Source: Treponema sp. (GTDB lineage: Bacteria > Spirochaetota > Spirochaetia > Treponematales > Treponemataceae). Taken from it: a DNA stretch of 33,197 nt. The notes under the pieces were generated by a model that had not been told where the DNA came from, did no database searches, and saw nothing but the letters and a program-made list of their open reading frames with translations. Positions 1-8,548 of the stretch are shown piece after piece. The stretch covers positions 1 to 33,197 of the forward strand of contig JAGCUI010000064.1 of NCBI GenBank assembly GCA_017962965.1. Direction: 5' to 3'. Positions within the stretch are counted from its first letter, which is position 1. The number at the start of each line of letters is the position of its first letter. The position numbers were made by a program, and so were the translations under genes.

Positions 1-839
1 TGGCCTGTTTTAAGATATTTCTTTGCTTCGGTAATTGTCTTTACCGGTTTTGAAGAATCCATTCCCGTATTATCATCAGAAGAATTTCCGGAAGCATCCT
101 GTGGGTCTACAAAAACATATTGATATTTCCATTTTGCATATAAACTGATATCCAGATGTGTAGAATCTGAATCTGAAAAATAATAGTCTCCGTTTGAGTC
201 CGGGCTTAAAGCGGTTGCAGCAGAACAGGCCGAATCTGTATACCAACTGTCAAAAACAACATTATTATCGGAAGTATCATAAACTGCAGTAGAAGGAAGC
301 GGGATAGGACAATCTACCCCAGTTTCTGTCATAATCCTGTTTGCAGTATCTCCCGAATATGGCTTTCCCCATTCATCATAGAGTGTAATGATTCTTGCTC
401 TGTACCAGTCCGGGTAAAGCTCAATCGTATAAGTTCCAAAATCATCACTTTCTGTAAGGGAAGCAACATCTATCTCTTTTACATAATCAGTACCACTGGA
501 ACCAGGCATTGTCTGGATGAAAGTATCCGGAACTCCAGTCATAAGGCTCCATCCGCGGATAAGGTAATCAGGTTTCCAGTTTTCTATTTCACTGTCATAA
601 CCGGTAGGAAAATCATCACTCGTAATTGTATCTTTAAGTGAATAATGTTTTACAAGAACTTTAGATTCATCATAATCAGAGGAGCCATAATTATAAGCAT
701 GGAAAATAATTGTAAAGGTTGTGTCTTTAATAATCTGGGATTGCAGGTCGCCGTTAAAAGAAAATACGTCGCAGTTTACCGAAAAGAGAGAAAAAATGAG
801 TGAAAAAATTATACTAAAAATGCTCTTTCTTTTACTCAT
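1..839 (-). CDS. Truncated surface lipoprotein, N-terminal part (start of a probable beta-helix)
   Basis: Read from the raw sequence: the minus strand is open from an ATG at 837-839 to the window edge, giving 279 codons with no stop, so the C-terminus lies outside. The N-terminus has KRK followed by a hydrophobic stretch ending SLFSVNC. This fits a relaxed spirochaetal lipobox with the lipidated Cys at about residue 23. The segment ending near residue 245 (DSWYTDSACS, then LYAKWKY) resembles a Listeria-Bacteroides (InlB B-like) repeat. The following DGT-like stretch with SSKPVKTITEAKKYL is typical of the opening of right-handed parallel beta-helix surface proteins. The gene starts 26 bp after the stop of the upstream beta-barrel gene and probably shares its transcript. 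A GAGGA lies upstream of the ATG at a rather long spacing. Substrate and function are unknown. Confidence 0.75.
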   Translation of the reverse strand, partial: MSKRKSIFSIIFSLIFSLFSVNCDVFSFNGDLQSQIIKDTTFTIIFHAYNYGSSDYDESKVLVKHYSLKDTITSDDFPTGYDSEIENWKPDYLIRGWSLMTGVPDTFIQTMPGSSGTDYVKEIDVASLTESDDFGTYTIELYPDWYRARIITLYDEWGKPYSGDTANRIMTETGVDCPIPLPSTAVYDTSDNNVVFDSWYTDSACSAATALSPDSNGDYYFSDSDSTHLDISLYAKWKYQYVFVDPQDASGNSSDDNTGMDSSKPVKTITEAKKYLKTG

Positions 840-865
840 AAGCCAGCTTTAATCCTCATCCCCCT

Positions 866-2128
866 CTAAAATCTTAAACCAAGATTCAAATAAGGCCATA
901 AAAACATTCCCTGCATCTGGTTCATTGGAGCATAAATAAAATCAACACCAGCTTCTACAATCATGTGCTTAAAAGGAATCCAGTTAAATGCCAGGCCACC
1001 CTCATAGCATATATATCCATAGTATAAAGGATTATGAGCCATTTTGGAATAGTTGCCGTGATAATTTATCCCTTCCGTTACAAGAAGAAATCCTGCGCCT
1101 GCCTTTACATCAAGGCCGATTTTTTTATCTAAAAAATTCTTTCTAAAAAGAAGACTTAAATTTGCCGCATCAAAGGTGAGATTTAAATCAAACACGGCAT
1201 CCTTTTGTTTTATGCGTTTTGCATGTGCGTAATCAAGGGAAATACCAAATTGAACTGTATCAAATTCCAGAAAGAGCCAGTTAAAAGCGCCGCCGTAGCC
1301 CAAAAGATTTTGAATAAGAAAAGATTCGTTCTGGGCATAGGTGTTTAAGGTGTCTGTAAGGATGAAATTAAAAATAACTGTGCCCGAAAGATTAATTTCT
1401 CCGTATCTTAAAGGTTCTTTGACCTCGCGCGAAACTGTAATCACCTCTGAATCGTTTGAATATCCGCTTGGATTTGTAATAACGAGCTTCCAGTCTCCTT
1501 CCTGAACATTTTCAAAGCTTGCCGAACTTGATTTTACTTCATTTTCTTCGTAGCTTGCAGAATCTTCTACTTCCTCTGTAACAAGGGTTCCCGTAATGCG
1601 CTCCCCTGTTTTTGTATTTACAAGTTCAACAACAGAATCCGAAGTGATTTTTTCTATGTCTACAGGAATTTCTACTGTGTTTTTTTTGCCCGAGCGGGGA
1701 ACATCAAAGGTATTTTTTTCGAGAACAATTTCCGGTTTTAATGCCTTTGTAATTGTAAGAGGATGCCATTCTGTTTTGGAAGCTTCGTGACCCAAAAAGT
1801 CGTAGGCTATGATGCAGTATTGGTACTCACCGGCTGCAATGGAAAATTCAAAAAAGGTCTGAGTGATTTTAGGACTTCGTAAAACTTCCGCACCTTCCGG
1901 AGTTTGAATGATGAGCTCATATTCAAGGGCGTTTGCATCTTCTTCCCATTCAATTTTCTGAATAAAATCCCTTTGTTTTTGAGTTTGAGTCTGTTCTGTG
2001 CTTTCTTCTTCCGCCTGAATTTCTTTCTGTGATTCAACTTCTACTTCCTGACAGTACATACCAGAGGAAAAAAGAATTAAAAAGAGGAAAACTAGAGCTT
2101 TATGAACGAAAGGTTTAATAAACTGCAT
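866..2128 (-). CDS. Outer-membrane beta-barrel protein with N-terminal fibronectin-like domain
   Basis: The protein has 420 residues. It begins with a signal peptide (positive MQFIKPFVHK, then a hydrophobic core; cleavage near residues 22-26) and a Gln/Glu-rich linker. A fibronectin III-like segment follows at about 55-125 (IEWEEDANALEYEL, later YQYCIIAYDFLG). A second beta-rich module spans about 130-230. From about 240 alternating amphipathic strands run to a terminal LNLGLRF, and the final Phe is the usual signal for outer-membrane barrel assembly. A TTG start three bases upstream (2131) is possible, but GGAAAG lies 5 nt before the ATG at 2128, so that ATG is preferred. It is probably first in a two-gene unit with the lipoprotein that follows. 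The layout resembles treponemal surface proteins of unknown function; no ligand can be inferred. Confidence 0.75.
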   Translation of the reverse strand: MQFIKPFVHKALVFLFLILFSSGMYCQEVEVESQKEIQAEEESTEQTQTQKQRDFIQKIEWEEDANALEYELIIQTPEGAEVLRSPKITQTFFEFSIAAGEYQYCIIAYDFLGHEASKTEWHPLTITKALKPEIVLEKNTFDVPRSGKKNTVEIPVDIEKITSDSVVELVNTKTGERITGTLVTEEVEDSASYEENEVKSSSASFENVQEGDWKLVITNPSGYSNDSEVITVSREVKEPLRYGEINLSGTVIFNFILTDTLNTYAQNESFLIQNLLGYGGAFNWLFLEFDTVQFGISLDYAHAKRIKQKDAVFDLNLTFDAANLSLLFRKNFLDKKIGLDVKAGAGFLLVTEGINYHGNYSKMAHNPLYYGYICYEGGLAFNWIPFKHMIVEAGVDFIYAPMNQMQGMFLWPYLNLGLRF

Positions 2129-2158
2129 CAATTCTTTCCATTAAAAATTCGACATATA

Positions 2159-2187
2159 ATTATATACAATATATAAGAATATTTAAA
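2159..2187 (-). promoter_or_regulatory. Candidate sigma-70 promoter for the beta-barrel gene
   Basis: On the minus strand TTTAAA (2182-2187) and a perfect TATAAT (2159-2164) are separated by 17 bp. The expected transcription start is near 2152, leaving a short 5' UTR that contains GGAAAG before the ATG at 2128. Confidence 0.5.
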
Positions 2188-2235
2188 GGAATTAATCTTA
2201 AGGGCTTGCGGAGGTTATATAGGCTTTTTTCCCGT

Positions 2236-2270
2236 TGTACACGAATGTTTTTTTGTTCTATAATGCTTTT
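2236..2270 (+). promoter_or_regulatory. folE2 promoter, apparently leaderless
   Basis: TGTACA (2236-2241) and a perfect TATAAT (2259-2264) are 17 bp apart. Only GCTTTT separates the -10 from the ATG at 2271, so the expected +1 falls on or beside the A of the start codon. There is no Shine-Dalgarno sequence. This is inferred from spacing alone. Confidence 0.6.
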
Positions 2271-3032
2271 ATGCGCGATATTCAGAATGAACACGACAAC
2301 CGCGAAGTACCTCTCCAGAAGGTTGGAGTAAAAGGGGTGCGATATCCGGTTTGCGTATTGGATAAATCAAAAAAAAATCAAAACACAACTGCAACTGTAG
2401 ATCTTTTTGTAAATCTTCCTCATAAATTCAAGGGAACCCACATGTCCCGCTTTATCGAGGTTTTTCATAAACACCACTCAAACATCACAATGCAACATTT
2501 TTTAGAGATGCTCGAAGAAATAAGAACAAAGCTGGACGCTGAAAAAGCATTCGGTTCAATCACTTTTCCATATTACATTCAAAAAGCAGCTCCTGTTTCG
2601 GGTGCAGAAGGAATTATGGAATACATCTGTTCTTACGAAGGAGAGGTTGGAGAAAAGGAACGCAAATTTTACATTACAATCGAGGTTCCTGTAACAACGC
2701 TCTGTCCGTGCTCCAAGGCAATAAGCGAATACGGTGCACATAATCAGCGCGGAAAAGTAAGGGTAAAGCTTTTATATAAGGATTTTTTCTGGATTGAAGA
2801 TGTTATTCAGATGATTGAAGAATGCGCGTCCTCGCCTCTTTACACTGTTCTTAAAAGACAGGATGAAAAAGAAGTTACGGAACACGCCTACGATAATCCG
2901 CGTTTTGTTGAAGACGTTGTGCGCGAAGTATACCTGGGCTTAAAAAAGATGAACTTTGCCTGGTTCAGCGTAGAAGCCGAAAACGCCGAAAGCATCCATA
3001 ACCACAACGCCTACGCATATACTTCGTCGTAG
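2271..3032 (+). CDS. folE2: GTP cyclohydrolase IB (FolE2)
   Basis: The protein has 253 residues. The family (COG1469) converts GTP to 7,8-dihydroneopterin triphosphate, the first step of folate and related pterin synthesis. It is metal-dependent but unrelated in sequence to FolE type IA. Recognition rests on the signature VTTLCPCSKAISEYGAHNQR, which contains the active-site Cys, and on the conserved ending AESIHNHNAYAY. The length is normal for the family. The frame is open up to a TTG at 2235, but that would lie inside the promoter, and the protein family begins near MRDIQNE, so the ATG at 2271 is chosen. The TAG stop overlaps the first base of a GC-rich repeat island. The convergent neighbour is folD, another one-carbon enzyme, although the two genes are on opposite strands. 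Confidence 0.93.
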   Translation: MRDIQNEHDNREVPLQKVGVKGVRYPVCVLDKSKKNQNTTATVDLFVNLPHKFKGTHMSRFIEVFHKHHSNITMQHFLEMLEEIRTKLDAEKAFGSITFPYYIQKAAPVSGAEGIMEYICSYEGEVGEKERKFYITIEVPVTTLCPCSKAISEYGAHNQRGKVRVKLLYKDFFWIEDVIQMIEECASSPLYTVLKRQDEKEVTEHAYDNPRFVEDVVREVYLGLKKMNFAWFSVEAENAESIHNHNAYAYTSS

Positions 3033-3206
3033 ATTGCCGCGTCGCGCAAGCGCTCCTCGCAATGACGAGTGCGTCGCATCAACGCGCATCACTGCCACAT
3101 AACGGTACGCATTGCCGCGCGCAGCTACCACGTCATTGCGAGCGCAGCTACCACGTCATTGCGTCCACAGCTACCACGTCATTGCGAGCGCAGCGAAGCA
3201 ATCCAT
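3032..3206. repeat. GC-rich repeat island with inverted ends between folE2 and folD
   Basis: The island fills the entire space between the two convergent stop codons. The left edge (3032-3069) starts GATTGC and contains CTCGCAATGACG. The right edge (3177-3206) reads CGTCATTGCGAGCGCAGC then GAAGCAATCCAT, so the ends are imperfect inverted copies. Inside are tandem units of 23 bp starting CATTGCG (3134-3156 and 3157-3179, a 24-bp variant at 3110-3133, and a final unit at 3180-3206 that diverges at its end). The same module occurs at 21641-21707. The region is clearly richer in GC than the neighbouring genes. It is probably a dispersed, non-coding MITE/REP-like repeat, and its folded ends could also terminate transcription from both sides. 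Confidence 0.75.
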
Positions 3207-4073
3207 CTACCTTGCGGCGCTCTCTAATGTGTTCTGCATGAGCATTGCAATTGTCATAGGACCTACGCCGCCTGGAACGGGGGTAATGTAGCTGGCTTTT
3301 TCCTTGAGGTCTTCAAAATCGCTGTCTCCGATTAAACGGAAGCCTGATTTTTTTGTGCTGTCTGGGATTCTGTTTACACCAACATCAATTACTACGGCGC
3401 CGTCTTTTACCATATCCTTTGTTAATGTGTGAGGATGGCCCGAAGCTACAACCACAATATCAGCCTGTCTTGTGATTTCTGCCATATTTTTTGTTCCTGT
3501 ATGGCACATTGTTACGGTGCAGTTTACATCCTTTCTTGCAAGCAAAATCGAAACAGGCTTTCCTACGATATTTGAGCGGCCGATTACAACTGCATGCTTT
3601 CCGCTTGTCTGGATTCCCATCTTCTGTAAAAGAACGATAATTCCGTGTGGTGTACAAGGCAAAAATCCGGGACGTCCAATCATCAAATTTCCAACGCTCA
3701 CAGGATGAAAGCCGTCTACATCTTTAGAAGGATCTATTGCCATAATCACCTTATCTTCATCAATATGTTTTGGAAGAGGAAGCTGAACTAAAATTCCGTG
3801 AACGCCATCATCCTTATTCAATCCGTCTATAATCTTTAAAAGCTCTTCTTCTGTTGTAGATTCAGGAACTTCGATTGAACGGTCTAGCATTCCAACTTCT
3901 GCGAGTGCCTTTCTTTTTCCGGTAACATAACTTACGCTTGCAGGATTCTGACCAACTAAAATTACGGCAAGACAAGGCTGAATTCCCTTCTGTTTTAATG
4001 CTTCAACCTTTTCTTTAACCTCGTTTCTTACATCCTGTGCAATCTGTTTTCCATCAATAATAACGGCACTCAT
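3207..4073 (-). CDS. folD: Methylene-THF dehydrogenase / methenyl-THF cyclohydrolase (FolD)
   Basis: The protein has 288 residues, the usual length for this bifunctional enzyme, which interconverts 5,10-methylene-THF, 5,10-methenyl-THF and 10-formyl-THF in the cytosol. Family motifs are present: SYVTGKRKA (Y49, K53, K55, including the catalytic Lys), [10 protein letters not shown] (92-101), KDVDGFHP (117-124), PCTPHGI (139-145), the dinucleotide-binding GRSNIVGKP (165-173) and [11 protein letters not shown] near the C-terminus. The start is fixed by a strong GAGGAGG a few bases before the ATG at 4073. The gene is apparently monocistronic, diverges from the small OMP at 4180, and ends at the repeat island. 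Confidence 0.96.
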   Translation of the reverse strand: MSAVIIDGKQIAQDVRNEVKEKVEALKQKGIQPCLAVILVGQNPASVSYVTGKRKALAEVGMLDRSIEVPESTTEEELLKIIDGLNKDDGVHGILVQLPLPKHIDEDKVIMAIDPSKDVDGFHPVSVGNLMIGRPGFLPCTPHGIIVLLQKMGIQTSGKHAVVIGRSNIVGKPVSILLARKDVNCTVTMCHTGTKNMAEITRQADIVVVASGHPHTLTKDMVKDGAVVIDVGVNRIPDSTKKSGFRLIGDSDFEDLKEKASYITPVPGGVGPMTIAMLMQNTLESAAR

Positions 4074-4117
4074 TGTTTCCTCCTCGTGTAACCTTCCATA
4101 TAATATCTTTATTTTAA

Positions 4118-4146
4118 TTGATAAACAGTCATAAAAACTGTATAGT
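4118..4146 (+). promoter_or_regulatory. Promoter of the OMP-lipoprotein-rarA unit
   Basis: TTGATA (4118-4123), a 17-bp spacer and TATAGT (4141-4146). The predicted start is near 4153. GGGG at 4172-4175 can serve as ribosome binding site for the ATG at 4180. Confidence 0.65.
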
Positions 4147-4179
4147 AATAAAATATATTATTATAAAAAATGGGGCAAT

Positions 4180-4755
4180 ATGAAACGCTTTTTTTCAACA
4201 ATTCTTTTAGTTTTAATCTGCACTACCGCAATCTTCGCACAGGAACAAGGCGATGAATATGATGACGGATATGTTTATGAACAGAATGGTGCCGGAGATC
4301 AGTTTGTAAAAATCAATATTGGATTACAGATTCCTCTTAACTTTGGGGCTCAGCTTCATAACGGCGGAAGCCTTACATTGGGTTATTATAGATTTTTAAA
4401 TGGCTGGCTTGCTTTGGGTGGCGAACTTTCTGCAAGCTACAATGTTTCCATTGGAAATAAGGTTTTGGTTATGATTCCTGTTTCCTTTGGTGCTTTATTC
4501 CAGCCAAGCTATGATAAATTTGAATTCCCAATTTACGTTACAATGGGTTTGGGCTACGAAACATGGCAGAACATGAACTACTATCCTTCTTTTATAGGAA
4601 AGCTTTCTGCCGGTGCTTATTACCGACTTAACGAGATGTGTTCTTTTGGTCTTGCAATGGAATACTTCTTTATTCCTGAAACTTACGAAGATTCATCAAA
4701 GAACTTCTGTGCAAACTTCATTGGAATTACAATCGGTGCAAGATATCACTTCTAA
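4180..4755 (+). CDS. Small outer-membrane beta-barrel protein
   Basis: The protein has 191 residues. The signal peptide MKRFFSTILLVLICTTAIFA is followed by an acidic, Tyr-rich mature start (QEQGDEYDDGY). The rest is alternating beta strands with aromatic girdles: FVKINIGLQIPLNFG, SLTLGYYRFLNGWLALGGELSASY, YVTMGLGYETW, SAGAYYRL and the last strand IGITIGARYHF. The terminal Phe and the size suggest an eight-stranded OmpX/OmpW-like barrel, a class treponemes carry in several copies. It is first in a tightly spaced unit, with the lipoprotein starting 14 bp after its stop. Barrel type and role are inferred from pattern, not homology. Confidence 0.75.
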   Translation: MKRFFSTILLVLICTTAIFAQEQGDEYDDGYVYEQNGAGDQFVKINIGLQIPLNFGAQLHNGGSLTLGYYRFLNGWLALGGELSASYNVSIGNKVLVMIPVSFGALFQPSYDKFEFPIYVTMGLGYETWQNMNYYPSFIGKLSAGAYYRLNEMCSFGLAMEYFFIPETYEDSSKNFCANFIGITIGARYHF

Positions 4756-4769
4756 TTTAGGGTAACAAT

Positions 4770-5963
4770 ATGAAAAAAATATTTAAGACATTAATCATCA
4801 GCGCACTTTTTCTTTCGGCTTTGACTTCATGCCACGACATGGTTTTTTCAAATATTCTTGAAGACGTAACTCCGGAAGAAGCAACTGTAAACGGCTCTGT
4901 AAATGCAATTACACGCTATAATGTAGGCGGAGAAGAATACCTTGTAACTAATTCGCAGAAGGGTCTTATCTACAAAAAAGCAAGTGATAACCGCCACGGA
5001 GCATGGAAAACCTACAATCACCTTCCTTTTGAACTTCATCATTATGATTATTACAATACAACACATTATGGTCAGCAGGTTGTAAAGACTGCAGCTGATT
5101 CAACCACACTTTATGTAGTTGCAGTAACTTATCAGAATCACACAAGCCTTGGAACAAACTACCCTTCTCACATTTCAATCTGGGCAGCAAACATTTCAAG
5201 CTGGGATTCAACAGCAAGCTGGACAGACCTTAATGCAGACGGAACTAAAACTTATATCTACCAGGACGGAAATTACTTTAAAACTGATTTTAACGTATTC
5301 TGTACAAACACACCTAAGAATTCACACAGAAGAGCATATTTAAGAAACAAGGAATCTGAATTATATCAGTTATCTGCAAGTTCTTTAAATGCAATCACTG
5401 CAAATAAACCTTATGAGCAGAGCGGTGGTAACGGAAGAATCGATTCTGCTATCTGGTTCAATGGAACTGTTTATCACCTCGACAGTCTTGCTTCTACAAC
5501 AAATGAAACAACAAGCTCAGATCCTACATACTTCTACTATTCACCTGATAACTCAAGAAGCGTATATACTGCAAGTGGAACTTCCCAGAGCAATCTTATT
5601 TCACCTGCAATCGATGCCGGAGAAGCTGTTTCTTGTCTTGCAATCACAAAGAACGCACTTTTAATTGGAAGAGCGAACACAGATGAAACTTCTGCATCTT
5701 ACGGTGGAATTGTAAAGGCAAATGCAACAGACTATCTTCCTGAATCAAAGCTTTCGGGCTTTACAACAAACGCTGCTGCACAGATGCCAAGCTCTTATCT
5801 TATCAATACACTTTTGGCAGTAGATCCAAGCCAGAATGAAACTGAAACAGCTCTTTACGGCTCAATCATCTTTAGAACAATCGGAACTTCTTCTGCCGTA
5901 AACTACGATAATGTAGGACTCTGGTCTTACTACCCTTCTAGAGGTAACTGGAACAGAGAATAG
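4770..5963 (+). CDS. Lipoprotein of unknown function
   Basis: The protein has 397 residues. The N-terminus, Lys-rich then a hydrophobic core then LSALTSC, is a convincing lipobox with Cys at residue 21, so the mature protein is probably anchored to a membrane. The body is rich in Ser, Thr, Asn and Tyr. Repeated short beta-like segments (GGEEYLVTNSQKGLIYKK, DSTTLYVVAVTY, GRIDSAIWFNGTVYHL, SCLAITKNALLIGRANT) look like blades of a beta-propeller. No catalytic motif was recognised. AGGG lies 9 nt before the ATG. The gene sits between an OMP and rarA with minimal gaps (14 and 6 bp); the outer-membrane context suggests a periplasmic or surface role, while its link to rarA is probably only transcriptional. 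Confidence 0.7.
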   Translation: MKKIFKTLIISALFLSALTSCHDMVFSNILEDVTPEEATVNGSVNAITRYNVGGEEYLVTNSQKGLIYKKASDNRHGAWKTYNHLPFELHHYDYYNTTHYGQQVVKTAADSTTLYVVAVTYQNHTSLGTNYPSHISIWAANISSWDSTASWTDLNADGTKTYIYQDGNYFKTDFNVFCTNTPKNSHRRAYLRNKESELYQLSASSLNAITANKPYEQSGGNGRIDSAIWFNGTVYHLDSLASTTNETTSSDPTYFYYSPDNSRSVYTASGTSQSNLISPAIDAGEAVSCLAITKNALLIGRANTDETSASYGGIVKANATDYLPESKLSGFTTNAAAQMPSSYLINTLLAVDPSQNETETALYGSIIFRTIGTSSAVNYDNVGLWSYYPSRGNWNRE

Positions 5964-5969
5964 TTTTTA

Positions 5970-8546
5970 ATGGCTCAGAATTTATTCGAAGAAGCAGTAC
6001 TTAGTACAGAACCTCTTGCCGCAAGAATGCGTCCCAGAAACCTTGATGAATACATAGGTCAGGACCATATTGTTGGCAAGGGAAGACTTTTAAGAAGAGC
6101 CATTGCCGCAGACCAGCTTACATCTGTAATTTTTTACGGACCACCTGGAAGCGGTAAAACTACACTCGCAAGAGTAATTGCAAATCATACAAAATCTAAT
6201 TTTATTACACTCAATGCTGTTTTAACCGGAGTTGCAGATATCCGCGATTCCATTAAAAAGGCAGAGGATTTTAAAAATCTTTACAGCCGCCGCACTATTC
6301 TTTTTGTAGACGAGGTTCACCGCTGGAATAAAAGTCAGCAGGATGCACTTCTTCCATGGGTAGAAAACGGCACAATTATTTTAATCGGTGCTACAACAGA
6401 AAATCCTTTCTTTGAAGTAAACAAAGCTTTAGTAAGCCGTTCCCGTGTATTCCAGCTCAAGCCTTTAACAAATGATGATTTAATGAAGGCAGCGCAGATG
6501 GCATTAACAGACACAGAACGCGGCTACGGTCACTGGAAGGTTGAATTTGAAGAAGGAGCCCTTGAACACTTAATAGACACTGCAAACGGAGACGCACGCT
6601 CTTTATTAAATGCACTGGAGCTTGCAGTAGAAACAACCCCGGAACAGTGGAGACCAAAAGACAATCCTCCGGTTCCAGCCTTTGGTTCACAGATTTACAT
6701 AAGTAAAGAAGCCGCAGAAGAATCCATCCAGAAAAAAGTTGTTTTATACGACAGGGACGGAGACTATCACTACGACATAATCAGCGCATTCATAAAATCC
6801 TTGCGCGGAAGAGACCCGGATGCTGCCTGCTACTGGCTTGCAAGAATGGTTACTGCCGGAGAAGACCCGCATTTTATTTTCAGAAGGATGCTCATCTCTG
6901 CCTGCGAAGATACAGGTCTTGCAGATCCAAACGCAATTACAGTTGTAGAAAGCTGTGCACAGGCCTTTGACAGAGTTGGTATGCCGGAGGGCCGTTACTT
7001 TTTAGCACATGCAGCCCTTTATCTTGCTACTGCACCAAAATCAAACAGCTCAATGGCTTTCTTTGATGCACTTGCAGCCGTAGAAAAAGAAGATGCAGAA
7101 GTACCAAACCATTTAAAAGATTCAAACCGAGACGCAGAAGGCTTTGGACACGGAGCCGGTTACCTCTACCCTCACGCATACAGAGACCACTGGGTTGCAC
7201 AGCAGTATCTTCCAGACACATTGATGGGAAGAGTTTTTTATACACCAAGTACTCAAGGCTACGAAGCTACAATCAGAAGCGATGTTTTAAGCCGCAGGGA
7301 AATCCAGATTGCTTCCATTTTAGAAAAGCAGGAAAACCACGAAGGACTTACAACAGACGAACTTGCAACAAGCCCTGCAGAAACCGGTTCAATCAACCTC
7401 ATGCTTCCAAACAACTCTAAAGAAGGAACCCTTAATTCAAGCTGGAGTAAAACTGAATTTGGTGCAAACCCAATCAGCGAATGGTGGATAAACGAACACT
7501 TTAAAAGCGGCGACTTACAAAAAGCTGAAAACCTAACATTCAGTCCAAAGGATAATGCAAAGGAAATTGCGCTCGACCGTGCAGACAGATTCTGGAGACA
7601 GCGTCTTGATTCAAACAGAGCAGAAATTTTATTAAACGTGCGCGACACAATGATTGAGCTCGCAGACCTTGCCCGCCACCACAGAAGCCTTATCTGGAAT
7701 GCAGACTCAGGTTTATTAATCTGGGAAATTGCAAGAAAGGAACCGGAAGGCGTTACATGCGGTGTGTGCCGAACAGAAAAAGGAAAAGAAATAATCGAAC
7801 AGTACTGCAGAACTTTAGGAGACTTGGACCGCCCTGTTTTAAAAGTTCGCGGCGAATCCCTTTCTTCTGATTTTCTTTCTGCCAAGGATTTTTATAACCT
7901 TTTGGTAAAGTTCCAGTACGAGGGTGCAATCTTTGACCGCCTGTTCTTTACAGATCCATTTATAAACGAAACTGCAATCATCGCCCTTGCAGAAGCATTA
8001 AAGGGTGTATTAACTCCGCCTGATAAAAATGTTTTAATCCAGGAAGACTTAATAGACAAGGATGATGATGACGAAGAGTTCGAATTTGAATCTCCTATTG
8101 CAGAAGGCTACAAGGTTGTTATTTCACAAAAGATTCCGGTGCATGGACAAAGAATAAGCGAGATTGTTAAAAAACAGATTTTAACTACAGAACTTGCAAA
8201 CACCTATAAACCGATTCTTGAAAAGATGGAAAGCGCAGAACAGGAATTCTTTGGAGACAGAGACAATCCTCTTTTTACCTGGGACGGAGTGTTTATTGCA
8301 AACGCATTCAGAAAGCAGGGATTTACAGTTAAGCTTATAAACCAGGAAATAATTGAAAAAAGGCGCATCACAAAGGACGAAATAAAAAAATGGTTTAATG
8401 TAGAAACCTCTGCATACGGTTCAAAAATGCTCGAAGCACTTGGCTCTGCAGATACACAAAAAATCATCAACCTTTTGGAAACAAGCTCGGATAATACAAT
8501 CTTCAGCTGGAAAAACGAAATCGCTTATTTAATCATCTCTAAATAA
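5970..8546 (+). CDS. rarA: RarA/MgsA-type AAA+ ATPase fused to a methyltransferase-like domain
   Basis: The protein has 858 residues, about twice the length of stand-alone RarA (roughly 430-450). Residues 1-440 are RarA, a clamp-loader-related AAA+ ATPase acting at stalled replication forks: Walker A GPPGSGKTT (57-65), Walker B ILFVDEVH (110-117), sensor-1 GATTEN (140-145), arginine finger near SRSR (156-159), then the C-terminal oligomerisation region (HFIFRRMLISACEDTGLADP, YLYPHAYRDHWVAQQYLPD). After a linker, about 540-780 resembles a Rossmann class I methyltransferase: NADSGLLIWEIARKEPEG in the place of motif I, FDRLFFTDPF as a motif IV-like strand, then a strand-plus-GQR segment. The glycine loop is degraded (NADSG), so SAM binding is uncertain. 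Similar RarA fusions are annotated in cyanobacteria and spirochaetes. The ATG lies 6 bp after the lipoprotein stop with no clear ribosome binding site, suggesting translational coupling. Confidence 0.9.
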   Translation: MAQNLFEEAVLSTEPLAARMRPRNLDEYIGQDHIVGKGRLLRRAIAADQLTSVIFYGPPGSGKTTLARVIANHTKSNFITLNAVLTGVADIRDSIKKAEDFKNLYSRRTILFVDEVHRWNKSQQDALLPWVENGTIILIGATTENPFFEVNKALVSRSRVFQLKPLTNDDLMKAAQMALTDTERGYGHWKVEFEEGALEHLIDTANGDARSLLNALELAVETTPEQWRPKDNPPVPAFGSQIYISKEAAEESIQKKVVLYDRDGDYHYDIISAFIKSLRGRDPDAACYWLARMVTAGEDPHFIFRRMLISACEDTGLADPNAITVVESCAQAFDRVGMPEGRYFLAHAALYLATAPKSNSSMAFFDALAAVEKEDAEVPNHLKDSNRDAEGFGHGAGYLYPHAYRDHWVAQQYLPDTLMGRVFYTPSTQGYEATIRSDVLSRREIQIASILEKQENHEGLTTDELATSPAETGSINLMLPNNSKEGTLNSSWSKTEFGANPISEWWINEHFKSGDLQKAENLTFSPKDNAKEIALDRADRFWRQRLDSNRAEILLNVRDTMIELADLARHHRSLIWNADSGLLIWEIARKEPEGVTCGVCRTEKGKEIIEQYCRTLGDLDRPVLKVRGESLSSDFLSAKDFYNLLVKFQYEGAIFDRLFFTDPFINETAIIALAEALKGVLTPPDKNVLIQEDLIDKDDDDEEFEFESPIAEGYKVVISQKIPVHGQRISEIVKKQILTTELANTYKPILEKMESAEQEFFGDRDNPLFTWDGVFIANAFRKQGFTVKLINQEIIEKRRITKDEIKKWFNVETSAYGSKMLEALGSADTQKIINLLETSSDNTIFSWKNEIAYLIISK

Positions 8547-8548
8547 AA

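Noticed and set aside
3110..3206. Possible CRISPR array (repeating CATTGCG units)
   Set aside because: Units follow each other directly at 23 bp with no unique spacers, there are no cas genes, and the motif recurs at 21641-21707 as a hairpin repeat.
7259..7885. 208-codon ORF on the minus strand inside rarA
   Set aside because: It lies fully antisense to a well-supported coding region, has no ribosome binding site seen, and its product is Ser/Leu/Arg-rich without any recognisable domain.
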